Positions 23,541 through 34,770 of a DNA stretch of 64,000 bases are shown here, in pieces. The position numbers and the translations under genes were made by a program. The stretch's first letter is position 1. Every line of letters begins with the position of its first letter. The notes below the pieces were generated by a model that saw only the letters and a program-made list of their open reading frames with translations, was not told the origin of the DNA and made no database searches. The stretch spans positions 26,389,482 through 26,453,481 of the forward strand of contig OY292274.1 of the NCBI GenBank assembly GCA_958496175.1, written 5' to 3'. Source of the DNA: Sisyra terminalis (taxonomy: Eukaryota > Arthropoda > Insecta > Neuroptera > Sisyridae).

Positions 23541-25669
23541 ATATTATCATTTATTATATCAAATAATTTATTTATGCTGAAATAAGGGGCTGATTAGAAA
23601 AAAATATACCTAATATTACTTTTTAATATTAGTTACAAATAACATAAAATAATAAAAAAAGTTATAATACAAAATTACTTATTACTTAATATGTTTAGAT
23701 ACACAAAATATAAAGTAGGTACTATTTTTTATATCTTAAGAACAAAATAATTTCTTCTTATCTTTGATCTATTTTCTTTCGAACTAAAAAAATATAAAAA
23801 AATATATTAAAGATAATATTACCTATGTTAAATTTTAATGAACTGATAGTTATCAGTATTCATAATTGAAGAACCAAATAATAAGTGAAAAACAATAACT
23901 TTTTAATATTTTTAAAATATTTTAAAAAAAATTCTGTGACGTCACAGGACGCATCAGTACGCTTATTGAAACCGAGATATAAACAAATCATTGAGTGGTT
24001 ACCTTAGAAACAGTAATAATGTACACAATTTTTCACCAGAAAAACATGTTTTTACCCCTAAAAATTTCTATCAATTTTTTGCTTAGGAATAGAGGTTGTA
24101 TAGATTATAAATGGTTTAAATCATTAATATAATATTTAAATAATTTGAAAAATATTTCTCTTTGTATTTAAGTACATATGTCATAGGAAAACGTCCATAG
24201 GATTTTAAAGTTTCGTATTGTGACGTCATTTTAAAGCCGGACCAATAGGAGCTCTTTTTTTAAACGATTTTCTTAAATTTTATCAAGTAAAGTTAAAAAT
24301 GAACAGCTAAATTATTATTTTAGGACATTTTTAATACATTTAAAATTATTGTTAGATAATGTGCCTTAGGTCTATTATTGCACGCCGAAATATAATGTTG
24401 GAACCAAACAAGTTTAAGACGTTATATATTTGATATTTTTTTCATTGATGAAAGAAAAATGTGTTTAAAAAAACTGGAAAATATTTTTTCTATCGAGTCG
24501 ATAGCTGTACGAAAGGACATTTTTTTAAACGTAAAGCAAAAAAAAAAAACTTTTTTTCTGAGAATATCGAAAGTAAAACGGAACTTGCCAGTCCATAAGT
24601 TTTTCATTCAAAATCGAAAGTCTAAAAAAATTGGATATTGCGAGAATATCTGAGCACAAAAATTTAAATTTATTGTATGAATTGATTCTAGGAGAGAATA
24701 AATAATGTGAAAAAGCATTTTTAGGTTTAATTAAAATTATAAATCAAATTGAATATTGAGACACGTACCAATACCTTATGTGAAAACCATTCTTTTCTAA
24801 TTCCAAATTACAGTTAGACTTACATTTTTTAATTATATTAAGTTTGAGTAATGAAGTTTGCCATCTAATATTTAAGATATATAGTCAAAATAAAATCCGC
24901 ACAATAAATTATCTTTACATAAGTTAATTAAGTAAGTAATACGAAATTTTACGAAGAACGAAGAAAACCAAAACTTTTGCGTTGTATGAAGAAATTACAC
25001 CTTTGAGCTTTAAGTTTCTTTTCGTTTCACTAAATTTTCTTGGGAATATGTAGCAAGTTTGTGAATATATTTAAATTTTTACGGTAATGCTAGTTTATAA
25101 CGCTATGAAGTTGTGAGCTGTTATATAATTTACATTTTTATCGCTATTATTATTTTTTTCACCTTTATGGCATATCTTATTGAGACATTTATGAACTTAC
25201 AATTTTTCAAGTGTAATACATAATGTTATTTTTCATTTTTTGCTGTTAGGTTTATGCTACAATTGAATACTTCTTTGATTACTTCTTTTTGTTTCAAAAC
25301 AAAAACCTACTGATGGGATATTGTGTTATTGTGTTTTAGGTATACCGCAAAAATATATATTTTTAACATTTCCAACGACGAGAAAAGTATTTATTGATTT
25401 TGTCTTGTGGTAGAAGAATTCTTACGGCTTTTGTTTTCAATCCAATGCAGGAAATGCTATCAAGTGAAAAAAGTTGCACGAATTAGTTTTTGAAGGGGAA
25501 AAAGCTAAACATTCATAAAATAAAGTTTTATAAATACGTCGTTTAATAATACTGATATTTTTTGCCCTTATAACATTCTTATAAACATTTCTATATCAAA
25601 AACTTAATTGGCAAATTATGATTTTAATGTTTTATGAATAGGTACTTAAAGTTTTAACTTTATTATCAT
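23541..25669. other. AT-rich stretch with two TGACGTCA sites, no gene
   Basis: A perfect 14-bp palindrome CTGTGACGTCACAG lies at 23934-23947 and a second TGACGTCA at 24221-24228. Overlapping 61-64 codon frames at 24422-24653 on both strands are lysine- or phenylalanine-rich with no known domain. The region may be an old transposon. Confidence 0.4.
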
Positions 25670-25836
25670 TTTTTATTTTTACCATTGTTTTATTACTATT
25701 AAGGTATACTCGCGACTCTAGAGTTAATAAACATCCATAAATCGAAATTTTTGGAAAATTCGCTCGATAAGAGATTTGAGCCCAACACAAACCAATTTTG
25801 GAGTGGCCAATTCGACCACTCGGCTACTAGTAGGCT
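25670..25836 (-). mobile_element. tRNA-derived SINE, copy 3
   Basis: Minus-strand head AGCCTACTAGTAGCCGAGTG, B-box region GGGCTCAAATCTC, body with CTCTAGAGTCGCGAG, poly-A-like tail. Confidence 0.75.
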
Positions 25837-26200
25837 CGATATTAACTTTATTAAAGTGAAGTTTTCACCAATAACAATAAATCTACCCCTTCATTGGTAT
25901 TTCTAATCCCTACATTGGTATTTCTATGCACACTGTACCAGTGTGTGTACCGATTCTTTTAGTTAATACAAAATATATGTATTATTACATAATAAACTAC
26001 GTAAATTTTAGAATGTAAACATGAAAATATATATTCAAAGACGATAAAAATTGTATTCCAGGACTAGTTTTTAATTATCTTGATCTTAAACAATGTTCTA
26101 ATTTGTTCTAAATTTTTCAATTGTTTTCTAACCTCTAAGAATGCAGAAGCTAGAGTTTGAGATAGAATTTTCTATGATTTTCTAAAAGATAACCAAATCA

Positions 26201-26345
26201 AGCCTACTGGTGGCTGAGTGGTCGAGGTGGCCACTCCAAAACTGGTAGGTGTTGGGTTCTAATCACGTATCCAACAACTTTTCGATATTTCTTGATTTGG
26301 ATGTCAGTAGTTATAAAGCGACAGTAAATAGCAATAAAAAAAATT
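26201..26345 (+). mobile_element. tRNA-derived SINE, copy 4
   Basis: Head AGCCTACTGGTGGCTGAGTG, B-box region GGGTTCTAATCACG, A-rich tail. It is inverted relative to copy 3, which lies 365 bp away. Confidence 0.75.
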
Positions 26346-26522
26346 AATCAAAACAAGTTTATATTTGAATCAGCTTAGTCGATTGAAAAAAATAGTAAAA
26401 AAAATAATTGTATACTTTAGCTTTGAGCTATATTGTAGAATAAATATTTGTTATAAGATATTTTTATCCATAATTATTGTTTTTAAATATTTGTCTGTTT
26501 ATATGTATGCCTTCTTTTAACT

Positions 26523-27357
26523 AAAGAGTATCCAATTGTGGTAAAATTTTTTATGCCTCATTAATCTACACACAATAAGGTACACATAATTATGAAAAGA
26601 ATAAAAGGAAATGTGTCCCCTACGTATTTGTGAGACTTATGACCTTTGAAATGTACATATAAATCGTTTTTTTTTTTTGATGACATGGGCAGTTTCTTTA
26701 GTAAAAATGAAAAATTGCAGTAGTTCTCATCTTTTACGAAAAAAAGGAATATAAATTCGGTATTATATGCTCTTCGAGTTTCACAGGATAGCAACGCAAA
26801 GTTGTTACTAAAAACATTTTCAATGTTTATTTAACTGCATTAGATGTTCATTAATGTCAAATGAGTTTTTTTAAGTTCAAATTCGATAATTTTCATTTCT
26901 CCAACTGGTACCAACGAAATAAGACAAAAAATTTTACCACTTAAAAGTTACGGAGTGAAATGGTGCCGAACGTATGCCAGAAAGTCGAAGAGTTGTCAAA
27001 TAACCCCAATCAATCTTAATTGATCGGCCAAATACCTAAAATTGTCCAAAAAACTGTTAACAGATGAAATTCTATGTTGCAACACGGTAATGGTAGACCC
27101 TTCTACAGAAGAAAAGCCCTGAAAATCTTAATCGAAAGAGTATCCAATTGTGGTAAAAATGTTTATGCCTCATTGATCTACACACAATAGGGTACACATC
27201 ATTATGAAAAGAATAAAAGGAAATGTGTCCCCTACGTATTTGTGAGACTTATGACCTTTGAAATGTACAAATAAATCGTTTTTTTGATGACATGGGCAGT
27301 TTCTTTAGTAAAAATGAAAAATTGCAGTAGTTCTCATCTTTTACGAAAAAAAGGAAA
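26523..27357 (+). mobile_element. Compound repeat: family A core between ~225-bp direct repeats
   Basis: 26523-26749 and 27135-27357 are direct repeats, each starting AAAGAGTATCCAATTGTGG and ending AAAAAAAGGA. They enclose about 385 bp that also occurs at 33295-33660 and, inverted, near 54950-55200. The internal stretch stops at GCCCTGAAAA, where the other copies continue. The short minus-strand frame inside (26561-26794) is not convincing. Confidence 0.65.
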
Positions 27358-27476
27358 TATACCTAAATAAAATAAAAAAAAATCGTTCTATAAAAATATA
27401 ATGAAGATGAAACCGCAAACACTAGCTAATATGTATATAGAAATTCTCTGTAAAAATAAATTACCATGTAATATTC

Positions 27477-27764
27477 CAGGGATGGGCACTTTGAAAATGC
27501 ATCGTAACTCTGCGGACAACATATAAAATTATATATCCCTAATTCGACATATTAGGTTTAGATTGTCGACATTTTTATATTATTTTATATTGACAATATA
27601 TTGGTTTTTATCACCTAACCATTATGAAAAATATAATAATTATAAATAATATTTATAACATAATTATAATAATTAAATAATATTTATGTAAAAGTATGGC
27701 AAATATCGTGAGCCGAAAAATAATCAAGGCGGACCTCATGCGAGCCGTGAGTTGGCCACCCCTG
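27477..27764. mobile_element. hAT MITE, 288 bp
   Basis: The left end is CAGGGATGGGCACTTTG and the right end is GAGTTGGCCACCCCTG. Possible flanking duplications TAATATTC and TAATTGAC agree only partly. Confidence 0.6.
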
Positions 27765-27848
27765 TAATTGACATTGCTTATACCTAATGTTTTTTTCATA
27801 ATTTTATTTTGAATTTGTTATATAATTGTTACAATATTTCATTTGAAC

Positions 27849-28524
27849 CATCGGTTTCCAAACTTTTTGTGTCTGACTCCCTTCCCCTCAATTTTCGTGA
27901 CAATCTAATTTCGTAAATACTCACTAAACACGGGCCATTCATTAATTACGTAAGGACAATTTTGGTGACTTGATCCTCCTCCCCTACCTACATGTAAAGA
28001 TACATAAAATTTCTCGAACTCCCCCTCGCTTTTCTTACGTAAGATTCTATTTCGTTTTTCTAAGTAACAAAATGTTAGAAAAGGATCAACTGCACTAAAA
28101 TTCATACATGGGGACATTCATTATGATTTTTTTTGTAGTATTAAAAATAAATAAAAAAAAATCAACTAGAATTTAAATTACATTGTGCACTATAAAATGA
28201 AGAAAACCATTTGGAATCCAAAATAGAATTAGATTCTTAATATTGAATTTTGATTTACAAAGTAGGTATTACATAAGAATGCCTTTCACCTCCGCCCCCT
28301 CAGTGCTCTTACGCAATTAATGAATGACCCCATATTGTAATTTATTTAATAGATTCCACAATAATATTATATCTTATTTAGTATAAATATTAAATATAAA
28401 TCAATTAATTATTTATTATAAGTAATACTAATTTTAACGAACGCTAAATGTATGGCTTAAGGATCCTCCCTTACAATAATCTTACGCTCCCCTGGGAGAA
28501 CGTCCTACAATTTGGTTACCGCTG
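27849..28524. mobile_element. hAT MITE with 8-bp target duplication
   Basis: The left end is CATCGGTTTCCAAACTTTTT. The right end inverted is CAGCGGTAACCAAATTGTAG. Flanks ATTTGAAC (27841-27848) and ATTTAAAC (28525-28532) match at 7 of 8 positions, the hAT signature. A second MITE is inserted inside (27932-28331). Without it the element is about 276 bp. Confidence 0.75.
27932..28331. mobile_element. MITE family O, 400-bp copy nested in a hAT MITE
   Basis: The left end is GGGCCATTCATTAATTACGT and the right end inverted is GGGGTCATTCATTAATTGCG. The termini match the 1.1 kb element at 1408-2534. Confidence 0.7.
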
Positions 28525-30030
28525 ATTTAAACTAATTGTTGCTATTTTGTATATTATTTGATTCGACCTATAGTTCATTAAAGCAATAGTAATTTTCGAA
28601 TCAATTATTGTACAAAAATTTTTAACGATCATTTACAATCACATTTTAATAACTAAGATTTAAGCGACTAGTTTTAATACAAATCTATAAACTGCGGAAT
28701 TTTGAAGATTTGTTGTAACAATTAGTTTAAATGATGTACTGTGAAATATGTAGGTTTGTAATATGTATACTTATCCACCCGTTTAAATAAGAAATTAAAA
28801 AAAAAACGTTATATGCATTTTTTTCTTATATTTTTTTTGAATATATATATAAAGTCGCGATCACTATATAGGCTCTATAGGTCTATGAACTGTAAAGCGC
28901 GAAAGCACTAGTTCCTGTGCTAAGGGCGAATAGTATGGCCTCTTGAACAACATCGAGTAGATATAGATTTGCATTTTACATATTTTGTATTTTTAGGTCT
29001 CATTTATATGGAAAATGGCCTCGCAAAATAAAGCGCCAGCTATGGATAAATGCGATATTTAAAATTTATTAAATATAAAAACAACTGACGCTGTAAAACT
29101 ATGTGCTTTATATTAATAGCCTCTTTATTTAATAAAGGTGTTGTTGTTTTATGATTGTTGATTATGTGGAAAATATAAACCTATTTAATATATTTTTGAG
29201 TGTAAATGACTGCAGCCATATATCGTAACTTTAAAAATAAATCACAAAATATTTTAAAATTTTAATGCAAAACTGTGTAAAAATTTTGAAGCACTTGATT
29301 TATAATATTCATAATTGTGTTTTTAGGGTAATGCCAAACAAAAATCATACATTTTGATTTGCTTATGTACCGTAAACCGTCATTTAACTCTGATTAAATA
29401 TGTTACAGTCTATTTTAAGGGAAACTGTCTTTTAATATCAATAATAAATTGCTATAATTGCAAATAAAAAAAAACATCAAAATTTAGTCTGTGTATAGTG
29501 ATATGGTATGTGCTTGTATTTTAAATACGATAAAATGCTTACTCGTAATAAATTTCAATGCACTTTTTACTTGTCTTGATTTTATGATAAGTAAATGTTG
29601 ACTTTTAATTATTATTATCTCTATTCCTTATATCTTACTTGTATGTTAATGTCATATTTCATTGAACGGTATATTTGTGCTCATTCATCTTTAAACTTGA
29701 ATATGACTTTCCTATCGTATAGGGAAGTGATAAATACCTTCGTATATCGTTAAGTTTGAATGATCGTTGCAATATCAAAAGCCAATGACCGTTTTATTAG
29801 TTTAATAATACTATGAATAAAAAGTTTCACAGCATTTTTTTCTTGATTTGTTAATTGATTGCGACAACTAAGAAGTGCGAATACCAGGCAACCTGTAATT
29901 TATAGAATGCACGATATATTTTTGATTAAAGAATTTTTATATTCTAAAATAAACTATAGTTGAATAAATATGAAAGAAATGATGCCTTCTTTTGCCGCAC
30001 AAACGATTTACTTAATTACAATTGTGTATG
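28525..30030. other. AT-rich intergenic, nothing recognised
   Basis: No supported feature. Confidence 0.45.
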
Positions 30031-30199
30031 TTTTTTCCATTATTGTTTACCGTAGCGTTATAACTATTAATATTTTCAAAGACTCTAGGGTCAATAAAAA
30101 TCTGTAACCGAGAAAAATCGAAAATTTGCTCGGTATGAAGATTGAACCCAATACCTACCAGTTTTGAAACGGCTATCTTAATTCGGCCATCAGTGGGCT
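30031..30199 (-). mobile_element. tRNA-derived SINE, copy 5
   Basis: Minus-strand head AAGCCCACTGATGGCCGAAT (worn A box), B-box region GGGTTCAATCTTC, body with AGAGTCTTTGAAAA. Confidence 0.7.
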
Positions 30200-30237
30200 T
30201 AACTATTTTTATTCCTCTTTAAATCTTACTAATTACT

Positions 30238-30995
30238 AGTGTCCGACCGAAACCGAATTGATCAATATCAGAGATATCAGATTCAATTTTATCGAAACTT
30301 CCTTATAAGTTCATGCTTTCATTGGAAAGAAAAATTTAATCATAATTTATCAGGCGTTACTGTTAAATCTTATTGATATATAACCAGTAGGCAAGGCTTA
30401 AAAAACATGGCCACGTATTGTGTGCAATCAAAGTATTACCCTTAAGTTGGCATTTGCCAACATAGGTTAACATTTGTGTTATTACTATTTTAATTATATA
30501 GTTTTTATTAACCTTAAAACAAATTTTAGACTTGATTGAATCAAGTTCAGATCAAAAAACGTTATTAACACAGGAAAAAAATTTAAAGCTTAGTATTTAC
30601 TTAATAAAATGTTGTAAAATAATGAAAATACAAGTAGTAATGTGGTCGGTTTTACACGCGTTTTGTTTACAATTTTCTCTTATAAAAGAACCCACGAAAT
30701 ATAAGGATCAGTTGAATTCAATTCATTTCAATTAAAAAAGTTGTATTTTTTTTTAATTTAACTATTGTTAACTACTTGATATAGTTGTATATAAAAGAGC
30801 ACACAAAAACTAGTACTCTTTAGCCACCAGACGTCGTGACCAAAGTGGTCAGTTCCCAATAGGTGTATGTTAATCAATTAGTCTCTAATATTTTAACCTT
30901 CTGAATTTAGTTTCGGCTTCGATCTTAGTTTCGGCGTAGCGACAGCCGAAACCGAAGCTAAGCCGAAACCAAAATCGAAAATTCAGTCGGACACT
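30238..30995. mobile_element. MITE family C, complete copy
   Basis: The left end is AGTGTCCGACCGAA and the right end inverted is AGTGTCCGACTGAA. Near the right end is a foldback of TTTCGGC/GCCGAAA units, as in the 17.3 kb copy. Relative to the 23.4 kb copy it carries about 500 extra bases (roughly 30385-30880). The 67-codon frame 30532-30735 lies in that extra part and shows no domain. Confidence 0.7.
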
Positions 30996-30996
30996 A

Positions 30997-33294
30997 TAAA
31001 TAACTTAATATTGCTTACTTTTATTAATTTTGTAATACTTTATAGTTAACTTCTTACTTTGTATGCTTATTGACACCTGTTTTTAATGTAGATAACTATT
31101 GCTTTTTCAATCATTTTTTTTATTTTATTTTTTTTAATAAAATGATAACTTGAATTTCATATTTCTTGAATAAAATATATTGCTGAATTGAATTTTGATG
31201 ATTCTGTTACCTTCAATTCAAGCTCAAATTAAACATATTTCTTGAGTTGAAATTGTGCTTCCATTAGACCGTAAATAATCAAATTAACCAGTTCAGTTGC
31301 TGTTTAAACTTTAATATATTTTACAAATTTTCAGTCGCTTTTAAGATTCCTTAATAATTTATCTGATGTATTTGCAAAATAATTACAGTTTTAGATATTG
31401 GATGGAGGAAAAGTATACAAGATGGGTCTTAAATTTGTAATAGCTAATTATCACACATTTTAATTTTTTTCAAGGAAATAAGGTTTTATTAATTGAACTA
31501 ATACAATTAATGGCTAATTCAACTTGAAATTCAGTCAAATTTTGTGTATTATTTAAATTTTTACATTCAATTGCACTTGTAAAGGTACAAATACGTATAG
31601 AGCTTATATATGATAAAAATTTCCAGTTCATATGGTAGTTGCGAATGTTGAAATTTTATTTTTAAAAGAGTTTTAAATTACGGATAATTACGCTCAATTA
31701 TCCTTTAGGCATATTGTACGTTTGGTATGAAGTACATGTGCGTCATTTTTATTAGATTCAAACGTAATATCCCAGCATTTACTTTTGTTAACCACTTGAC
31801 AGTTTTTCCCAAGTAGCACTCGGTTATGACATTTTCCCGTACACTAATATTCAATGTGATTCAATGATAATAAACAACCAATATTCAATTGGAATATCTA
31901 CTATAAAATTTCATTTTTTTAAGGTATTCTTGAAGTATTAACTATGCACATTTTCTTTTGTCTAGCCATGAACAAATTTCAAGTATATTGATGCCTCCTG
32001 CTGCCTCATGCTTGGATGCTTTTACTGTTTTTCTTTATTTGTTTAAGTTTATGTAACAATTGGGGTTTGTATACTTATAAATTTTTTAATTGTTTTTTTA
32101 CAATTAAAACTACAAGCATAAACAAGAACACTGAATTAGTTTTCCTTTCATTAAAACAATTCAAAACATTCAAAATTCTTCTCTATTTAACTATTTTGTC
32201 GATTTTTTTCATATAATATTTTTTCAACTTTCAGCAAATTCAACAACTGTTGATTATACCGTTGCCTTTTTTTTACTTACATATAACATGAAAAAAATGT
32301 AATCTATAAATGCAGAATATGCTTCAATTTAAAAGAGAACGTAATTTAGCTTTTTATGTAAAGAAATATCACACCATAAATGATCGAAACTTATTCTTAT
32401 TTGTAACAAGCAGATAATTATATTATTTGAAATGAAGAGAAACGAATGGCCGTGACAGTCAAATCAATATAAAGAAAAATCTAATTTGTCATTACTTACA
32501 TTTCGTGCAGAAATTAATAAATGGAACTGATAATGTTTTGTTGTTTCTTTATGAGACATCAATTGTCAATTCGTGTTCTGGAACATTTTTATCTTTTTTT
32601 TTGTTTTAGTTTATGAAATTTATTGAAGAAAATGGAAAGAAAGGTGATATAGGATAATTAATTATAATACGTAGAACTCGTTAAAAATGAGTGAATATAC
32701 TTTTGGTACTTGTAAATTCTTATTAAAGAAACCATTCATTAATGTAACATTGATTAAGAGGTGCTCTTAATATTATAAACATATGCAATTATTGCATTTA
32801 ATGATTTTTTTTCATTAATTAAATGCATGTGCTTCCATTTCAATGAAAAAGAAAATAAATTATGAGTCTTTAACCAATAGTGTGGATTATACAATTGAGA
32901 CACAAGTTCGTGACTAAAAAAGATTAAATCTAATTTGATAGGAAAAAATGTACAAAATTTTTGGTTGGAAAAATTGAAGACTGTTCTTTGGGTGTGGAAA
33001 AATGTTTGCCATTTTACTTCTGTACTAATAAACTGACAAAATTAAGGGATAGAAAACAAAAAATGGAAAGTGATAAATGAACGTGAACTTGGAAACAATT
33101 TTAAACTATTAAATGTACCGGAAAAGAATATCGTTTTTAAACCAATAGTCATGCAATTGACATTTATCTGCTTATAAGTTATTTCAAAGTGGTACTAAAG
33201 ACATTTTATAATTAGAGTAATTTATCAACTTAGTAAAAATTACAAAATATTTTTTATTCCAAAATCTATATTGAAATGGTAGGACCAAAAACCC
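30997..33294. other. AT-rich intergenic, nothing recognised
   Basis: A 66-codon frame at 32016-32216 starts with a hydrophobic run, but such runs are common by chance in AT-rich DNA and it has no splice partner. Confidence 0.45.
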
Positions 33295-33960
33295 GAAAGA
33301 ATATAAATTCGGTATTGTATGCTTTTCGAGTTTTACAGGATAGTAACGCAAAGTTGTTACTGAAAACATTTTCAATGTTTATTTAACTGCATTAGATGTT
33401 TATTAATGTCAAATATTTTTTTTTAAGTTCAAATTCGATAATTTTTATTTCTCCAACTAGTACCAACGAAATAAGATAAAAAATTTAACCACTAAAAAGT
33501 TACGGAGTGAAATGGTGCCAAACGTATGCCAGAAAGTCGAAGAGCTATCAAATAATCCTAATCAACAAGTGTCCAAAAACTGTTAACAGATAAAATTCTA
33601 TGCTGCAACACGGTAATGGTAGACTCCTCTACAGAAGAAAAGCCCTGAAAAGAACTAATTATTTAAGGAGGAGGTGATATTGCCATACCTTCTATAATCG
33701 TCGAAAGTTCTTTCATCGGATTTCTATTTATTTCAATTGTTACCACATTTACTAAGTGATAAAAAAATTAAAGCTTAAGTGATGTTCAAAATGTAATTTT
33801 TTGATATTTTTCTTGCTAATCAATTGATTTTTACTAATATGACATTAAAAATTTACATACTAGATGTCCAAACGTTGATCGACAGATTACATCATTGATT
33901 TGAAATCAATAGTTGTATTAAAATTTTGTGTTTAAATTGTATATTGAAAAAACGACAATA
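33295..33960 (+). mobile_element. Dispersed repeat family A, longest plus copy
   Basis: It matches the core at 26750-27134 and continues past GCCCTGAAAA through TTAAAGCTTAAGTGATGTTC. The same extension is present, inverted, at 54560-55200. No intact frame. Confidence 0.65.
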
Positions 33961-34164
33961 CTCGCCGGTTCCCCTAACATAAAGTATTTTATATGAAAAA
34001 TTGTATTCGTTAAAGAAAAACGTTGAATATCTCTGAGATTACTATATTTTCCTTGGTTATTTATAGTCGCTTCAACTGCCCGGCCCATTAATGACTATCA
34101 TTCTTGAAACTTTTACACTTGGAACTTAACACGGCACATCACAATTCGCAAAAGGTTTATAGGT

Positions 34165-34770
34165 TTTTAAGAACCCAGGTACTCCCAGAAACCTTTAGGT
34201 GACCTTCACACCACATTCCACGGGTAAGCAGTCTTCTATTTTCAGAGGTACTCCACTTATTCTTCTTTTAGTCTCCATTCCTTTGGTTTCCAGTAAGATA
34301 TGTTCCACTGATTTTTCACCTCTACATCGGTCACACCTCTCGGTTATTCCAGTAATTAAATGTAGAGGTGTTAGTGTCAGACCTGTATGATCGATTCGAA
34401 ATCTATTCAAAACGACCTCCTCTCTCCGGGTGGGTTCGCTAGGTCGGGTTTTCATATTGTTTTCCTAACTTTAAACGACTTTGTGGTTTTGTCCACCTAG
34501 TATTATTTCAATGGAGTAGTAATAAACTGAAACATCTTGTAATGCCTTCCAGATTCGATTTCAGTTTATCGTTTAGTGGTTCCGTTGTTGATTCCCTTGC
34601 TTTTGTATCAGCCGTTTCGATTGCCTTCGATTACTTGATGCCCGGGAATCCAAATAAGGGTTATGTGGAAATTGCTTGTCTAAAGCTCTTCTTTTATTTA
34701 TTTTTCAGCTCTAGTATGGTAGTTATAATGTTGGCTGAGATTTTTTTTCAACTATTATTTACTTTCACGT
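34165..34770 (-). pseudogene. LINE relic: RNase H and C-terminal Cys motif of a Jockey/R1/I-type ORF2
   Basis: On the minus strand, text equivalent to the P-G-H-(S)GI.GNE.AD..A(K/R)E block (FPGIK, then ETADTKARES) lies near 34580-34640. Further on the frame 34455-34195 reads TRREEVVLNRFRIDHTGLTL, then ERCDRCRGEKSVEHILLETK. This is the conserved segment after RNase H with its C..C..(S/T)VEHILL.C motif; the final Cys is replaced. Stops and frameshifts make it a relic. Confidence 0.7.

Noticed and set aside
24422..24653. Overlapping frames on both strands as small genes
   Set aside because: Low-complexity K/F content caused by A and T runs; no domain.
26750..27134. Protein-coding core of family A (text like ERMPESRRVVK)
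   Set aside because: The frame stops at once and is not conserved between copies.
32016..32216. Signal-peptide-like 66-codon frame
   Set aside because: The hydrophobic start is expected by chance from T-rich DNA; no Cys pattern, splice site or repeat-free context supports it.
34195..34455. 86-codon minus-strand frame as a zinc-finger-like host gene
   Set aside because: The C..C..VEHILL pattern belongs to the end of LINE ORF2, and the neighbouring RNase H text is broken.
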